The notes under the pieces are model-generated. The model saw nothing but the letters and a program-made list of their open reading frames with translations. It was not told the origin of the DNA and did not search any database. The position numbers and the translations under genes were made by a program. From Planctomycetaceae bacterium (GTDB lineage Bacteria > Planctomycetota > Planctomycetia > Pirellulales > Pirellulaceae), in the NCBI GenBank assembly GCA_002726515.1, contig PBTE01000199.1, forward strand, positions 1 through 64,000: a stretch of 64,000 bases of DNA, given 5' to 3'. Shown here one piece after another: positions 25,619 through 34,846 of the stretch; the first letter of the stretch is position 1, and each line of letters begins with the position of its first letter.

Positions 25619-26959
25619 ATGACTTCAGGAATCTTGGACCTGCCTGAAATTCAAGCTCTCGCGTCGCAACGCGGATTGATCCGCATCCCGCAAGAGATTG
25701 ACGTACCGCTGACGCCACGCGTACGTCAGTTGATCGATACGGCCGAGTTTCGACGACTCTCGCGCATCAGTCAGTTGGGGCTGGTCAATCTCGTCTACCC
25801 GGCAGCACACCACACACGATTTGAACACAGCATGGGTGTTTACCGCCTGGCCTTGCTCTACTTACGACACCTTGCCTGCGATGAAAGATTTTCTCAAGCC
25901 GTCTCGCCCGCCCAGGCCGAGCTGCTCGTTGTTGCTGCTCTGTTACATGACCTGGGACACTGGCCTTTCTGCCATCCAATCGAGGATATGCGATTACCTT
26001 CGGTTCCCAATCATGAATTGTTTGCCAACAGTTTCCTCCTGGAGGGCGAAATCGCCGATGCACTGCGAGACGACTGGGGAATTCAACCACGCGATGTGGT
26101 GTCCCTTCTGTCCGAAAAACCTCGCGACGCTTCGGCCCGAATTTTGAGTAGTATTCTCTCAGGACCGATCGACGTCGACAAAATGGACTACCTTTACCGG
26201 GATAGTCTGCATGCCGGCGTACCTTACGGGATGAACTTCGATCATCAGCGGCTGATCAGCAGCCTGACTTTGAATCAAGCCGGCAATGCGCTGGCAATTA
26301 CCGAAAAAGGACGTACCGCCGCGGAAATGATGGTTTTCGCCCGCTATGTGATGTTCAGTGAAGTCTATTGGCACCACGCGGTCCGCTCGGGGACAGCGAT
26401 GCTTCAGCGGGCGTTCTTTTTTCTGCACGGCAATCTGGATTTGGATCGACTCTTCCGGTTAAGTGAGCAGCCGGTCATTGACCAGTTGTTGGAAGTTGCT
26501 GGAGCAGGACCCGCTGGAGATTTACTGTCGGGCCTGTTTGGTGAAACCCGCCGACTCTACAAGCGGGTGGCCCAGTTCAGCCTGTTTCAAGATGAGCCAA
26601 TCTATCAGAGTTTGGCAGGTAGGCCTTATCCCTGGTTAGTCGCCTGCGGGGACGCCCTGGCCGAACAGCTGAGTAAATACCTGTCGCGGCGTGTTGCTCC
26701 CTACCAAATCCTGATCGACGCTCCCCCCGTAAAACGCGAGATTGAATTCAAAATCGAGGTTTATTTCCCCAAGGAAGATCAATTCCGAAGTCTTGGCGAA
26801 GTCTCACCCGTTGTAGAGACGCTGGCCCGAAAACAATTCGATGATTACGTGAAAAGAGTTCGCGTCCTCGCGCATCCAGAAATCGCCGAACTCTGCCGCT
26901 CGCTGGAGAACTTGAACGGGCTTCTGGTCACAGCAATCAAGCAAACAGTTGGTGCATGA
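25619..26959 (+). CDS. HD-domain phosphohydrolase (dGTPase/SAMHD1-like)
   Basis: A 446-residue HD-superfamily protein from the ATG at 25619; an ATG at 25586 would add 11 residues. The N-terminal VPLTPRVRQLIDTAEFRRLS followed by RISQLGLVNLVYP resembles SAMHD1/YdhJ-type dNTP triphosphohydrolases. The metal motif is H...HD...D: FEHSMGVYRLALLY, then LLHDLGHWPFCHPIED, then GPIDVDKMDYLYRDSLHAG. The family hydrolyses dNTPs or related nucleotides, usually as oligomers. The natural substrate here is not known. It is divergent from the NAD operon and convergent with aspS. Confidence 0.87.
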   Translation: MTSGILDLPEIQALASQRGLIRIPQEIDVPLTPRVRQLIDTAEFRRLSRISQLGLVNLVYPAAHHTRFEHSMGVYRLALLYLRHLACDERFSQAVSPAQAELLVVAALLHDLGHWPFCHPIEDMRLPSVPNHELFANSFLLEGEIADALRDDWGIQPRDVVSLLSEKPRDASARILSSILSGPIDVDKMDYLYRDSLHAGVPYGMNFDHQRLISSLTLNQAGNALAITEKGRTAAEMMVFARYVMFSEVYWHHAVRSGTAMLQRAFFFLHGNLDLDRLFRLSEQPVIDQLLEVAGAGPAGDLLSGLFGETRRLYKRVAQFSLFQDEPIYQSLAGRPYPWLVACGDALAEQLSKYLSRRVAPYQILIDAPPVKREIEFKIEVYFPKEDQFRSLGEVSPVVETLARKQFDDYVKRVRVLAHPEIAELCRSLENLNGLLVTAIKQTVGA

Positions 26960-27205
26960 ATCCGGTAAATAGATGAGAGATCGCTTCGTCGTTGCCTCTT
27001 GCTGAAATGACACACGTGCCGGCTCAACCACGTTCGTCAACGGGCGCAGCCAGTCACCAGAACGACTGGCGAAAGAAGGAGGTCCGTAAGAATTGGTCCG
27101 CACTCAGTTCCGTGTGTCCGCTGTTTTTTTCCCCGGTCCGCGTCCGAAAAACCCGTTCTGATTCTCCGAGATTGGTTCCCCGTTCTTCCCTCGTCATACC
27201 TCAGA

Positions 27206-28972
27206 CTAGGACACAATTCGTATTCCCAACTCTTCGAGTTGCTTGGGACCAACCTTGCCAGGAGCGTCGGTCATCAAGTCCGTGGCTCGCTGAGTTTTGG
27301 GAAAGGCGATACAGTCCCGGATGTTTTCTCGCTTGCCGAACAACATGACCCAGCGATCGATTCCCAGGGCAATGCCTCCATGCGGGGGAGCTCCGTACTG
27401 CAGCGCATCGAGTAGGAAACCAAATCGTTCCTGAGAAGCAGCTTCGTCCAGCCCCAGAAGTTTAAACACTTTTTTCTGAATTTCATTGTCATGAATTCGA
27501 ATCGTTCCTCCCCCGGCTTCCGAACCATTGATCACCAGGTCATAAGCTTGTGCACGACACTGCCCCGGATTGCTATCCAGTAAATCGAGGTCTTCCGGCC
27601 GAGGGGCCGTAAAAGGATGATGCATTGCAGCCCATTGTTGTTCATCTTCATCAAACGCAAACATGGGGAACTCCACCACCCAGGAAAAATGCATGGTGTC
27701 GGGGTCGTAGAGTTTCAACTCCGCACCCAAGCGTCGTCGCAAACCGTAGAGCGCCTTGCAAGTTACTTCCCAAACGTCTGCCACAAATAGCAACAGGTCA
27801 CCCGGTTGGGCCTGCAGTCGATCGGAGAATTGCTGCAGAAGTGCCGCATCGAAGTTCTTGGCAATCGGCGAAAAAAGTGTGCCGTCATCCTCGACGCGAA
27901 ACCAGGCCAGTCCCTTGGCGCCAAAATCGTTTTGCACGAACTCAGTCAACTCATCAATGTTTTTACGTGAATAGTGCTTCCCTCCTCCCGGAGCATTCAT
28001 CCCACGGACTTTGCCACCTGAGTCCGCAACTCCGCGGAAAACGCGAAACTCGGATTGCGCTGCCAGGTCCGTACAATCGACTAACTCCATTCCAAACCGC
28101 AGATCGGGCGCATCGTGACCAAAACGCTCCATGGCTTCGTCATACGTCATTCGCGGAAGGGGTAATGTTACTTCCAGGCCCAAAATTTCCCGGGCCACTT
28201 TTACCACCAAACTATCGATCACTGATATCACGTCCTCAGCGTCAACGAATGCCATTTCCATATCAAGCTGCGTAAACTCCGGTTGTCGATCCGCCCGAAG
28301 ATCTTCGTCACGGAAGCAGCGTGCGACTTGCACGTAACGATCGTACCCCGCCATCATCAAAATCTGCTTGTACAACTGCGGTGATTGTGGCAACGCGTAG
28401 ACCGCACCCCGGTGAATGCGACTGGGGACAAGGTAGTCGCGGGCACCCTCCGGTGTGCTGCGCCCGAGAACCGGCGTCTCGACGTCGATGAATCCATGCT
28501 CTTCAAAATGATCTCGCATCTTTTTGACAATCTGGCTTCGCAAGAACAACGTCTTTTGCATCTCGGGTCGCCGCAGATCAAGATAACGGTGCTTGAGCCG
28601 CAGATCTTCTCCGGGTAATTCTGTCTGGCTGGGAGAAACAACGGGAGTCAAACTCGAGTTGAGAATCTGCAGTTGAGAGCAACGCACTTCAATCGCACCG
28701 GTGGGCAATTTGTCATTCACGGTCCCTTCGGGACGATGGGCTACTTTGCCGGTGGCCGAGATCACGAACTCTGCCCGCAGAGCGCGAGAAGCGTTTAGCA
28801 CAGACTCGCCGCTTTCCGGACCGAAAACGACCTGAGTTTTTCCGTAGCGATCCCGCAGATCAACAAATAACCCTCCACCGTGATCTCGATAGCTGTCGAC
28901 CCAACCACAAAGCGTCACCTCTTGGTCGATGCATTCCGCGCGGAGTTCACCACAAGTATGTGTCCTGAGCAA
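27206..28972 (-). CDS. aspS: Aspartyl-tRNA synthetase
   Basis: A 588-residue bacterial-type AspRS, the usual length. The N-terminal OB-fold anticodon domain begins MLRTHTCGELRAECIDQEVT. Class II motif 1 is near FLRSQIVKKMRDHFEEHGFI, motif 2 is RCFRDEDLRADRQPEFTQLD, and motif 3 is GIALGIDRWVMLFGKRENIR. The bacterial GAD insertion domain lies around residues 300-410 (FRVFRGVADSGGKVRGMN, FVQNDFGAKGLAWFRVEDDG). It charges tRNA-Asp in the cytoplasm. Whether it also charges tRNA-Asn cannot be judged here. It is a single-gene unit with 240-450 bp spacers on both sides. Confidence 0.97.
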   Translation of the reverse strand: MLRTHTCGELRAECIDQEVTLCGWVDSYRDHGGGLFVDLRDRYGKTQVVFGPESGESVLNASRALRAEFVISATGKVAHRPEGTVNDKLPTGAIEVRCSQLQILNSSLTPVVSPSQTELPGEDLRLKHRYLDLRRPEMQKTLFLRSQIVKKMRDHFEEHGFIDVETPVLGRSTPEGARDYLVPSRIHRGAVYALPQSPQLYKQILMMAGYDRYVQVARCFRDEDLRADRQPEFTQLDMEMAFVDAEDVISVIDSLVVKVAREILGLEVTLPLPRMTYDEAMERFGHDAPDLRFGMELVDCTDLAAQSEFRVFRGVADSGGKVRGMNAPGGGKHYSRKNIDELTEFVQNDFGAKGLAWFRVEDDGTLFSPIAKNFDAALLQQFSDRLQAQPGDLLLFVADVWEVTCKALYGLRRRLGAELKLYDPDTMHFSWVVEFPMFAFDEDEQQWAAMHHPFTAPRPEDLDLLDSNPGQCRAQAYDLVINGSEAGGGTIRIHDNEIQKKVFKLLGLDEAASQERFGFLLDALQYGAPPHGGIALGIDRWVMLFGKRENIRDCIAFPKTQRATDLMTDAPGKVGPKQLEELGIRIVS

Positions 28973-29424
28973 ATCTATATCCTCACTTCAGATTTCAGTT
29001 GCTGCTTCTCCAACCATGACCGGGAACACTGAATTGTAATAGAGTTTTTTGAAATTTATAGCGGAGAGCGACCGAAAAGAACCTGATGCCCCGTCCTTTG
29101 TCCCGAAACTTCCAGGGAACCCGCCCACAAGTGCAACAGAAGTCGCCAGGACCCGCTATGCGGCCAATTTCTACCTGTCGCGAAACTTCCTAGCATCCCT
29201 CAAACCGCATCTCAAAACCACTGGGGAGAACCGAGAGACTCCTATCCCGGAATTTTTTGCCGACTTCACATGCAATCAGGCTGACGCTTTGTGGTGGCAG
29301 TAACCCCGAGAAACGGGACAAAGTCCCCCCTCAAGTCTGCCAAGCAGGTTTAGAAACTTGCCCGAGTCATTCAGGTTGGGATATTCTTTATTTCACCAGA
29401 CAATTTCTGGCACGAATCTTTTTC
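28973..29424. other. Intergenic region between aspS and miaA, nothing identified
   Basis: About 450 bp. It should contain the aspS promoter. Short forward frames show no recognisable motif. I see no structured RNA such as a T-box, which would not be expected in this phylum anyway. Confidence 0.4.
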
Positions 29425-30366
29425 CTAAGTTGCTCCTCCTAACTGGACGATCTCCTTCGCCACACAGATTGGATCAATCTGTCCGGCAAGGGCGTGCGTT
29501 CGGCACTCCGAAAGACTGCGGAACCAGGTGACCTGATGTTTCGCAAAACGGTGGGTTCTGGTCTTCACCAACTCGATGGTTTGCTCCAGGTTTCGTAAAC
29601 CTTCCAGATATTCCACCACTTCTCGATACCCTACGGCTTGCTGCGCTGTACGGCTTAATGGACCATATTTCGCCAGCAACTGCTGCACCTCCTCGACAAT
29701 TCCTTGTTCAAAAATGTCATGGACACGCTCATCAATCCGTTGGTGTAACACATGCCTGGGCCATTCCAGCACAAAAACACGACAAGCATCGGCCGGATGA
29801 CCATTTTCGAACTCCACCTGTTGGTGGCTGATGGGCTGGCCCGTCAATTTATGAACTTCCAGTGCACGAATGATTCGTTTCGTGTCATTGGGATGAATCT
29901 TTGAGGCTGAAAGGGGATCGATTTGTTGTAACCGCTTGTGCAGTGCTGCCTGTCCCGTTTGTTCCAGTTCTTGCTTCACCTGTTGACGAAATCCCCAATC
30001 GGGTGCCGGTCCGGCAGACATGCCCCGCAGCAAAGCTTTCAAGTACAGCGGAGTGCCGCCTACAAAAAGCACTGCTTTACCGCGGGCGTGCAATTTGGCA
30101 ACCGTAGATTCGGCCGCAGCAAGATACTCGGCGATACTGAATTCCCGGTTGGGATCCATCACGTCTACCAAATGATGGGGAACACGCTGGCGGTCTTGTT
30201 CCGTCGGTTTGGCGGTCCCAATGTCCATTCCTCGATAAACGGCCATCGAATCGAGAGAAATAATCTCTGCGTTGATCCGAGCAGCCAGGGGAGTGGCGAT
30301 GGAAGTCTTACCGCTGGCAGTGGGACCTGTCAAAAACCAGCAATTTAAGAATAAAGACGAAGACAT
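29425..30366 (-). CDS. miaA: tRNA dimethylallyltransferase
   Basis: A 313-residue MiaA. The P-loop is LTGPTASGKTSIATPLA near residue 12. It is followed by the family signature AEIISLDSMAVYRGMDIGTA, then KPTEQDRQRVPHHLVDVMDP. The central FVGGTPLYLKALLRGM and the C-terminal RTAQQAVGYREVVEYLEGLR and RTHRFAKHQVTWFR complete the pattern. The enzyme transfers a dimethylallyl group to A37 of tRNAs reading codons that begin with U. It is divergent from hisE, with about 120 bp between the starts. Confidence 0.97.
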   Translation of the reverse strand: MSSSLFLNCWFLTGPTASGKTSIATPLAARINAEIISLDSMAVYRGMDIGTAKPTEQDRQRVPHHLVDVMDPNREFSIAEYLAAAESTVAKLHARGKAVLFVGGTPLYLKALLRGMSAGPAPDWGFRQQVKQELEQTGQAALHKRLQQIDPLSASKIHPNDTKRIIRALEVHKLTGQPISHQQVEFENGHPADACRVFVLEWPRHVLHQRIDERVHDIFEQGIVEEVQQLLAKYGPLSRTAQQAVGYREVVEYLEGLRNLEQTIELVKTRTHRFAKHQVTWFRSLSECRTHALAGQIDPICVAKEIVQLGGAT

Positions 30367-30485
30367 AAGCAGAACAACCGATTGTCGAAGAACAAAGAAG
30401 AACTTAGGATTGCAGACTCCGAGAACCGTGACAAACTCTTTTGGATTCTGGCTGGAACCAATGGCTCTGGAAAGGGGTTCATTCC

Positions 30486-30848
30486 GTGACGACCCACAAG
30501 GCGGTACTCCAGGAACTTATGGAGACGATCGAGGGACGAAAGAAAAACCCTTCGAGTAAGTCGTATACCACTCGACTCCTGGAGGGTGGTGTGGACACTA
30601 TCGGAGCCAAAATTCTGGAAGAGGCAGGCGAGTTGGTCGAGGCGGCCAGAGAAGAAGGCGAGGCAGGCCGCACACATTTGGTCCACGAAGCGGCCGATTT
30701 GGCCTACCACATGTTGGTTCTATTGGGATATTGTGACCTCACTCTGGGAGACGTAGAAGCTGAATTGGCTCGTCGTTTCGGGACTTCCGGACTTCAGGAA
30801 AAGGCAAGCCGATCAGACCCCCCCGCAGGCGGAGAGAAAAACGGCTAA
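30486..30848 (+). CDS. hisE: Phosphoribosyl-ATP pyrophosphatase
   Basis: A 120-residue HisE from a GTG start at 30486, with GAAAGGGG 8 bases upstream. An in-frame ATG at 30441 has no such site. The MazG-like metal site is KILEEAGELVEAAREEGEAG followed by HEAADLAYHMLVLL. The N-terminal VLQELMETIEGRKKNPSSKS and TRLLEGGVDTIGAKI are standard for HisE. It hydrolyses PR-ATP to PR-AMP, the second step of histidine synthesis. It lies 122 bp before hisG, whose product makes its substrate. No HisI domain is fused, so PR-AMP cyclohydrolase must be coded elsewhere. Confidence 0.92.
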   Translation: MTTHKAVLQELMETIEGRKKNPSSKSYTTRLLEGGVDTIGAKILEEAGELVEAAREEGEAGRTHLVHEAADLAYHMLVLLGYCDLTLGDVEAELARRFGTSGLQEKASRSDPPAGGEKNG

Positions 30849-30893
30849 ACTTTCACAAGATTGCCGAAACGACCAGTTTTTCAGAACCCGGAG

Positions 30894-30911
30894 CCGCAGA
30901 ACTGTCTGCGG
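30894..30911. other. Small hairpin between hisE and hisG
   Basis: CCGCAGA and TCTGCGG form a perfect 7-bp stem with a 4-base loop, 60 bp before the hisG start. There is no T-tract, so a factor-independent terminator is unlikely. It may act as an mRNA processing or pausing site. Confidence 0.4.
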
Positions 30912-30970
30912 AAATCTTAAGAATAATATCGTTATCACGGCTCACTAAGTAGACAAGATTTCATCAACCC

Positions 30971-31822
30971 ATGAGTAACCTACGTTTGGGCGTTCCCAGC
31001 AAAGGGCGTCTGTCGGATCAAGCAATTGACCTTCTCAAGCAGGCTGGCCTGAGCTTCCGGCGACAGGACCGATCGCTTTTCGCACGCGTGCGCGAGATTC
31101 CGGTCGACATCACTTTTCTGCGGACAGATGATATTCCTGTCCTCTGTGCAGAAGGTGCCATTGACATGGGAATCACGGGCAGCGACCTGGTCGATGAAAG
31201 TGGAGCAGTGGTGGAGACGCGCTTGCGGCTTGGAGTAGGAAAATGTCGCCTGGCCGTGTGTGTGCCCGAAGAGAGTGCTTTCCAAAACGGGGCTGACTTG
31301 GACGGGCGTCGCATCGCCACAAGTTTTACACGAATTACTCAGGAATATTTAAGGAAACACAACGGTCAGGCACACTTGGTACCCCTGGCAGGATCGGTCG
31401 AAATCATGATTTCACTGGGAGTGGCCGATGCGATCGTCGATCTCGTAGAAACCGGCAGTACTCTCGCCGCCAACCGTTTACGAATCATGGACGAGATTGA
31501 CCAGTATGAAACGATTCTAATCCAAAATCCCGAGCGGCGTCACAGTGAGTTGGCCGACCGAGTCGTGAGGCGGCTGGAAGGGGTCGTTATTGCCAGAGCC
31601 TATTCGCTGTTGGAATACAATGTTCCGCGCGACAAACTCCCGGAGGCCGAAAAGATCACCCCGGGTTTCAATTCACCGACCGTGAGTTCCCTGGAGGATG
31701 CGGGCTGGTGTGCTGTTAAAGTCATGGTGCCTCACCAGGAAGTGATCCGCGTCATGGAAAAATTAGAAGTCCTCGGAGCTCACGCTATCCTGGAAACAAA
31801 GATTGCCAACTGCAGGCTGTGA
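30971..31822 (+). CDS. hisG: ATP phosphoribosyltransferase, long form
   Basis: A 283-residue HisG, first enzyme of histidine synthesis, joining ATP to PRPP. The N-terminal LRLGVPSKGRLSDQAIDLLK and AIDMGITGSDLVDES are the periplasmic-binding-protein-like catalytic domains, with the PRPP loop in IVDLVETGSTLAANRL. The C-terminal 70 residues (PTVSSLEDAGWCAVKVMVPH, then the alpha-beta end) are the ACT-like regulatory domain. This makes it the long form that binds histidine directly and does not need HisZ. It follows hisE on the same strand. Confidence 0.96.
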   Translation: MSNLRLGVPSKGRLSDQAIDLLKQAGLSFRRQDRSLFARVREIPVDITFLRTDDIPVLCAEGAIDMGITGSDLVDESGAVVETRLRLGVGKCRLAVCVPEESAFQNGADLDGRRIATSFTRITQEYLRKHNGQAHLVPLAGSVEIMISLGVADAIVDLVETGSTLAANRLRIMDEIDQYETILIQNPERRHSELADRVVRRLEGVVIARAYSLLEYNVPRDKLPEAEKITPGFNSPTVSSLEDAGWCAVKVMVPHQEVIRVMEKLEVLGAHAILETKIANCRL

Positions 31823-31894
31823 CCGGCCCAAGTCAGTCTCCCCCGTCCAACCCGCAAATGATATACTCGTCCCCTCGTCTGCCGATTCAGCAAT

Positions 31895-31916
31895 GGCCGG
31901 AAGTGACAGTCCGGCC
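31895..31916. other. GC-rich hairpin between hisG and prfB
   Basis: GGCCGGA and TCCGGCC form a perfect 7-bp stem with an 8-base loop, 31 bp before the prfB start. No T-tract follows, so it is a weak terminator candidate or a leader hairpin. A TATACT box lies upstream at about 31862-31867. Confidence 0.4.
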
Positions 31917-31946
31917 CGCACAACACTCATCAGAAGGACGTTCTCG

Positions 31947-33048
31947 ATGGATAAAGAACTGACCGACCGAGCCGAAACGATTCGTCAACGTCTACTCCAA
32001 TTGAGGGACTCTCTTTGACTACGCTGCCAGGAAACAACAGATCACCGAGATTGAAAACAAAATGGCAGTTCCTGGATTCTGGGACAATCATGAGACCGCC
32101 CAGGAGTCTGTCGGTCAGTTAAAGTCACTTCACGCAATCGTCAAACCGCTGGAAGAATCTGAGCTTGGTATCCAAGATCTGGCGGCCATGATCGAGATGG
32201 CCGCGGAGGATGAGTCGTTTGCGCAAGAAGTTCCCCAGGAAGTCGAACGCCTGGAATCCGTCATCGATGATCTGGAGTTAAAATCGCTACTGGGTGGTCC
32301 TCACGATGGAGCCGGTGTGATTTTGACCATCAACGCACGGGACGGCGGCACCGACGCCAACGACTGGGCCGACATGCTGCTGCGGATGTATGCCCAGTGG
32401 GCGCAGAAAAACGACTATTCTGTGGAACTGCTCGACCGGAACGAAAATGACGAGGCCGGTATCAACAGTGCGACCATCATCATCCGTGGACCGATGGCAT
32501 ACGGCTATCTTAAAGGGGAGATGGGAATGCATCGCCTGGTACGCATCAGTCCATTCAATTCCGAAGGAAAACGTCAGACCAGTTTTGCCGCCGTTGATAT
32601 TTCACCGGAGATTCCAGACAGCTTTGACATCCACATCGAAGAAAAAGATGTGCGCGAAGATACGTTTCGCGCCAGCGGTGCGGGCGGACAGCACGTCAAC
32701 AAGACAAGCAGCGCTATTCGACTGACTCACCTTCCAACCGGGACCGCCGTCTCCTGTCAGAATGAAAGAAGCCAACACAAGAACCGTGCCACCGCCTGGA
32801 AAATGCTGCGGGCAAAGATGGCTCAGATCGAAGAAGAAAAACGTGAAGCCGAACAGGTACAAAAATATAAAGACCAGGCCCGGGTCGGATTTGGAGCTCA
32901 GATACGTAACTATTTCCTGCACCCGGACCAACGGGTCAAAGACGCACGGACTGGCCATTCGGTCGGTAATTTTCATCAGGTGCTCGATGGAAATATCAGC
33001 AGTTTCCTGGATGCCTTTCTTCGCTGGCGCATGAAGGATGACAAATAG
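31947..33048 (+). CDS. prfB: Peptide chain release factor 2, with programmed +1 frameshift
   Basis: RF2 of 366 residues read across two frames. The first 23 codons from ATG 31947 end at an in-frame TGA (32016-32018). A +1 shift at CTT-TGA-C continues as DYAARKQQITEIENKMAVPG to 33048. Frame 2 holds the RF2 specificity motif SPF (RLVRISPFNSEGKRQT) and the peptidyl-hydrolysis motif GAGGQHVNKTSSAIRL. RF2 recognises UGA and UAA. Low RF2 slows termination at the internal UGA and favours the shift, an autoregulation known across bacteria. The start has GAAGGA upstream. A gene ends up split if annotated without the shift. Confidence 0.96.
32003..32019 (+). promoter_or_regulatory. RF2 programmed +1 frameshift site
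   Basis: A Shine-Dalgarno-like GAGGGA (32003-32008), four spacer bases, then CTTTGAC (32013-32019). This is the classic arrangement in which the internal SD pulls the ribosome and peptidyl-tRNA-Leu slips from CTT to TTT at the UGA. Confidence 0.95.
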
Positions 33049-33604
33049 CCTTCAAGTTCTTGATGATCAACTACAGGGCCTGCGTATCAACTTCCATTGG
33101 CACCAGGACCGTTTTGCTCATTCCATCGGCTTCGCGAATGAAGAACGTTTCGTTCCCCTGCTCGCCTCGCACGAAGGGTCAAAAACCGATCCATGGCCCC
33201 ACAGTCCTCCGTTGCAAGACCTGTCGGAATTACCAAGTGCGTCTGGGCAACGTTCAATTCTACTGGTGGGCCGGGCGGGCAGGAGTCATTGGTCTGCCAG
33301 TGTCGAAACCAGTCTTTCGCCGCTGGCAATCCATCTGGATATCGCCTGCCGTCTTTACGAAATCCCGCAGATCTTGTGCAGCAGCTACCGCACCATGACT
33401 GTTCCCGTGATCTCCTCGGCCGGTCAAGTCGCGGTCGAAATAGATGGACACACTGCGTGGCTGCAAGCGGACCTCCTCCCCGGCGCCCAATCGCGGTGGG
33501 AGATCACCGCGGAAGGATGTGCCCTTCGTACGATGCCCATCAGTCCAGATACCCCGCAGACGGTGCGATGGAAATACCGGGTCACGGTCGCGAATTCTCC
33601 CTAA
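33038..33604 (+). CDS. Hypothetical protein overlapping the end of prfB
   Basis: I do not recognise this 188-residue protein. Its ATG lies inside the last codons of prfB, an 11-bp overlap that implies translational coupling. It has no signal peptide or membrane helix and so is presumably cytoplasmic. The sequence alternates short beta-type strands and loops (LRINFHWHQDRFAHSIGFAN, QRSILLVGRAGRSHWSASVE, LAIHLDIACRLYEIP, VRWKYRVTVAN) and has several Trp and His residues. A beta-sandwich-like fold is a guess. Codon use resembles its neighbours. Its tight link to prfB may reflect only economy of space. Confidence 0.65.
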   Translation: MTNSLQVLDDQLQGLRINFHWHQDRFAHSIGFANEERFVPLLASHEGSKTDPWPHSPPLQDLSELPSASGQRSILLVGRAGRSHWSASVETSLSPLAIHLDIACRLYEIPQILCSSYRTMTVPVISSAGQVAVEIDGHTAWLQADLLPGAQSRWEITAEGCALRTMPISPDTPQTVRWKYRVTVANSP

Positions 33605-33931
33605 CCGCTTTGGCGGACGGCGCCTCGAATTTTTACGGGTTACACACCGCGCACATCTAGACAGAAGACGTAGCTCCTGTCAGGTCCTGAAGGGAGTGCA
33701 AGAGACGCGACCGTGATCTCTGCTTACCCGCGAAAAACGGGCCCCTTCTGAGTCCGGGTTCCCAACGCCGCCCATTTGCTGAAGGAACCGCCCCGGGTAA
33801 AACCCGTCGCTAAAATGTCGCCTTGGTAGTTTGAACCGGCGTGGTGATTCCTTGACGTCAACCCTCGACAGGAATATCCTGTCGAGGGTGGTCAATCAGC
33901 ATTCAAAGCAGTTACCTTCCGGAAATTCATC
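33605..33931. other. Intergenic region with an extended palindrome
   Basis: About 330 bp before the sugar-isomerase gene. The one clear structure is the palindrome at 33853-33896, described separately. Nothing else is recognisable. Confidence 0.5.
33853..33896. promoter_or_regulatory. Extended palindrome upstream of the sugar-isomerase gene
   Basis: ACCCTCGACAGGA and TCCTGTCGAGGGT form a perfect 13-bp inverted repeat around ATA (33862-33890). An outer pair TTGAC/GTCAA extends it after short unequal spacers. It ends 35 bp before the ATG at 33932 and has no T-tract. A regulator-binding site or a strong leader hairpin fits best; a terminator for upstream transcription is possible. Confidence 0.65.
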
Positions 33932-34846
33932 ATGTCCAATATCAATCCTTTGTCCCGTCGACTTTTTGTACAAGGAACTGCTGGCTTGGTAGCCACGTCT
34001 CCTCTGCGAACTTTCGCCGCTCGGTCTGGCAACGCCAGTCTCCAAGGCCGAATCTACAAAACTCTAAAGATCGGAATGGTCTCGATGCCCGGCTCCCTGA
34101 CTGACAAATTTCGGGCAGTGAAGGCTGCGGGCTTTGCTGGCATTGAACTCAATGCTCCGGGCATGGATGTGAAAGAAACCCGACAGGCAATCGCTGAAAC
34201 GGGCCTGGTCGTCGATGGTACGGTTTGCGAGTCCCATTGGAGAATTCGTCACACCAGTCCGGATGATGCCGAGCGAGCACAGGCCCTGAAAGACCTGAAA
34301 ACCGCCATTCGGGAGACCCATGCCGTGGGTGGACATACGGTCCTGCTTGTGGTTGGCAAGGGCGTTGACGGTTCGGAAGAAGAGATCTGGAAACGTTCGA
34401 TCGAAAACATTTCAAAAGCGATCCCGCTGGCGGCAAAACTCGGAATCTACATCGCGGTCGAGAACGTGTGGAACCAGTTTCTCTACGACCACGACGGAGG
34501 ATCGGATCAAACGGCGGGTCAATTTGTGAAGTACGTCGACCAATTTAACTCGCCCTGGGTCGGCATGCAATTTGACATTGGCAACCACTGGAAATATGGC
34601 AACACGGGTGATTGGATTCGACAACTGGATCAACGAATCGTTAAGTTGGATTTGAAGGGATTTTCACGCGAGCGGAATAAATTTTCCAAGATCGGCGAGG
34701 GCGATATCGACTGGGCCGACGTGCGGCGGGCCCTGGGAGAAATCGGCTTTGTGGGCTGGGCGGCGGCCGAAGTTAAAGGAGGAGGCCCTGAACGACTGCA
34801 GGAAATTTCAGCCAACATGGATCGGGTGTTTGGTTTATCGGGCTGA
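33932..34846 (+). CDS. Exported sugar-phosphate isomerase/epimerase family protein (TIM barrel)
   Basis: A 304-residue xylose-isomerase-like TIM-barrel (AP-endonuclease family 2) protein. The N-terminus has a Tat motif (LSRRLFVQGTAGLVATSPLR), so it is probably exported folded. Barrel motifs include FRAVKAAGFAGIELNAPGMD, LLVVGKGVDGSEEEIW, GIYIAVENVWNQFLYD, MQFDIGNHWKYG and the C-terminal EGDIDWADVRRALGEIGFVG. The Glu, Asp, His and second Glu that bind the metal in this fold can be matched to E in AVENV, D in FDIGN, H in GNHWK and E in AAEVKG. The sugar is unknown. It opens a run of five co-directional genes of sugar-acid type. Confidence 0.87.
   Translation: MSNINPLSRRLFVQGTAGLVATSPLRTFAARSGNASLQGRIYKTLKIGMVSMPGSLTDKFRAVKAAGFAGIELNAPGMDVKETRQAIAETGLVVDGTVCESHWRIRHTSPDDAERAQALKDLKTAIRETHAVGGHTVLLVVGKGVDGSEEEIWKRSIENISKAIPLAAKLGIYIAVENVWNQFLYDHDGGSDQTAGQFVKYVDQFNSPWVGMQFDIGNHWKYGNTGDWIRQLDQRIVKLDLKGFSRERNKFSKIGEGDIDWADVRRALGEIGFVGWAAAEVKGGGPERLQEISANMDRVFGLSG

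Noticed and set aside
30894-31916. The two hairpins at 30894-30911 and 31895-31916 as intrinsic terminators
   Set aside because: Both lack a T-tract, so I list them as hairpins of unknown role only.
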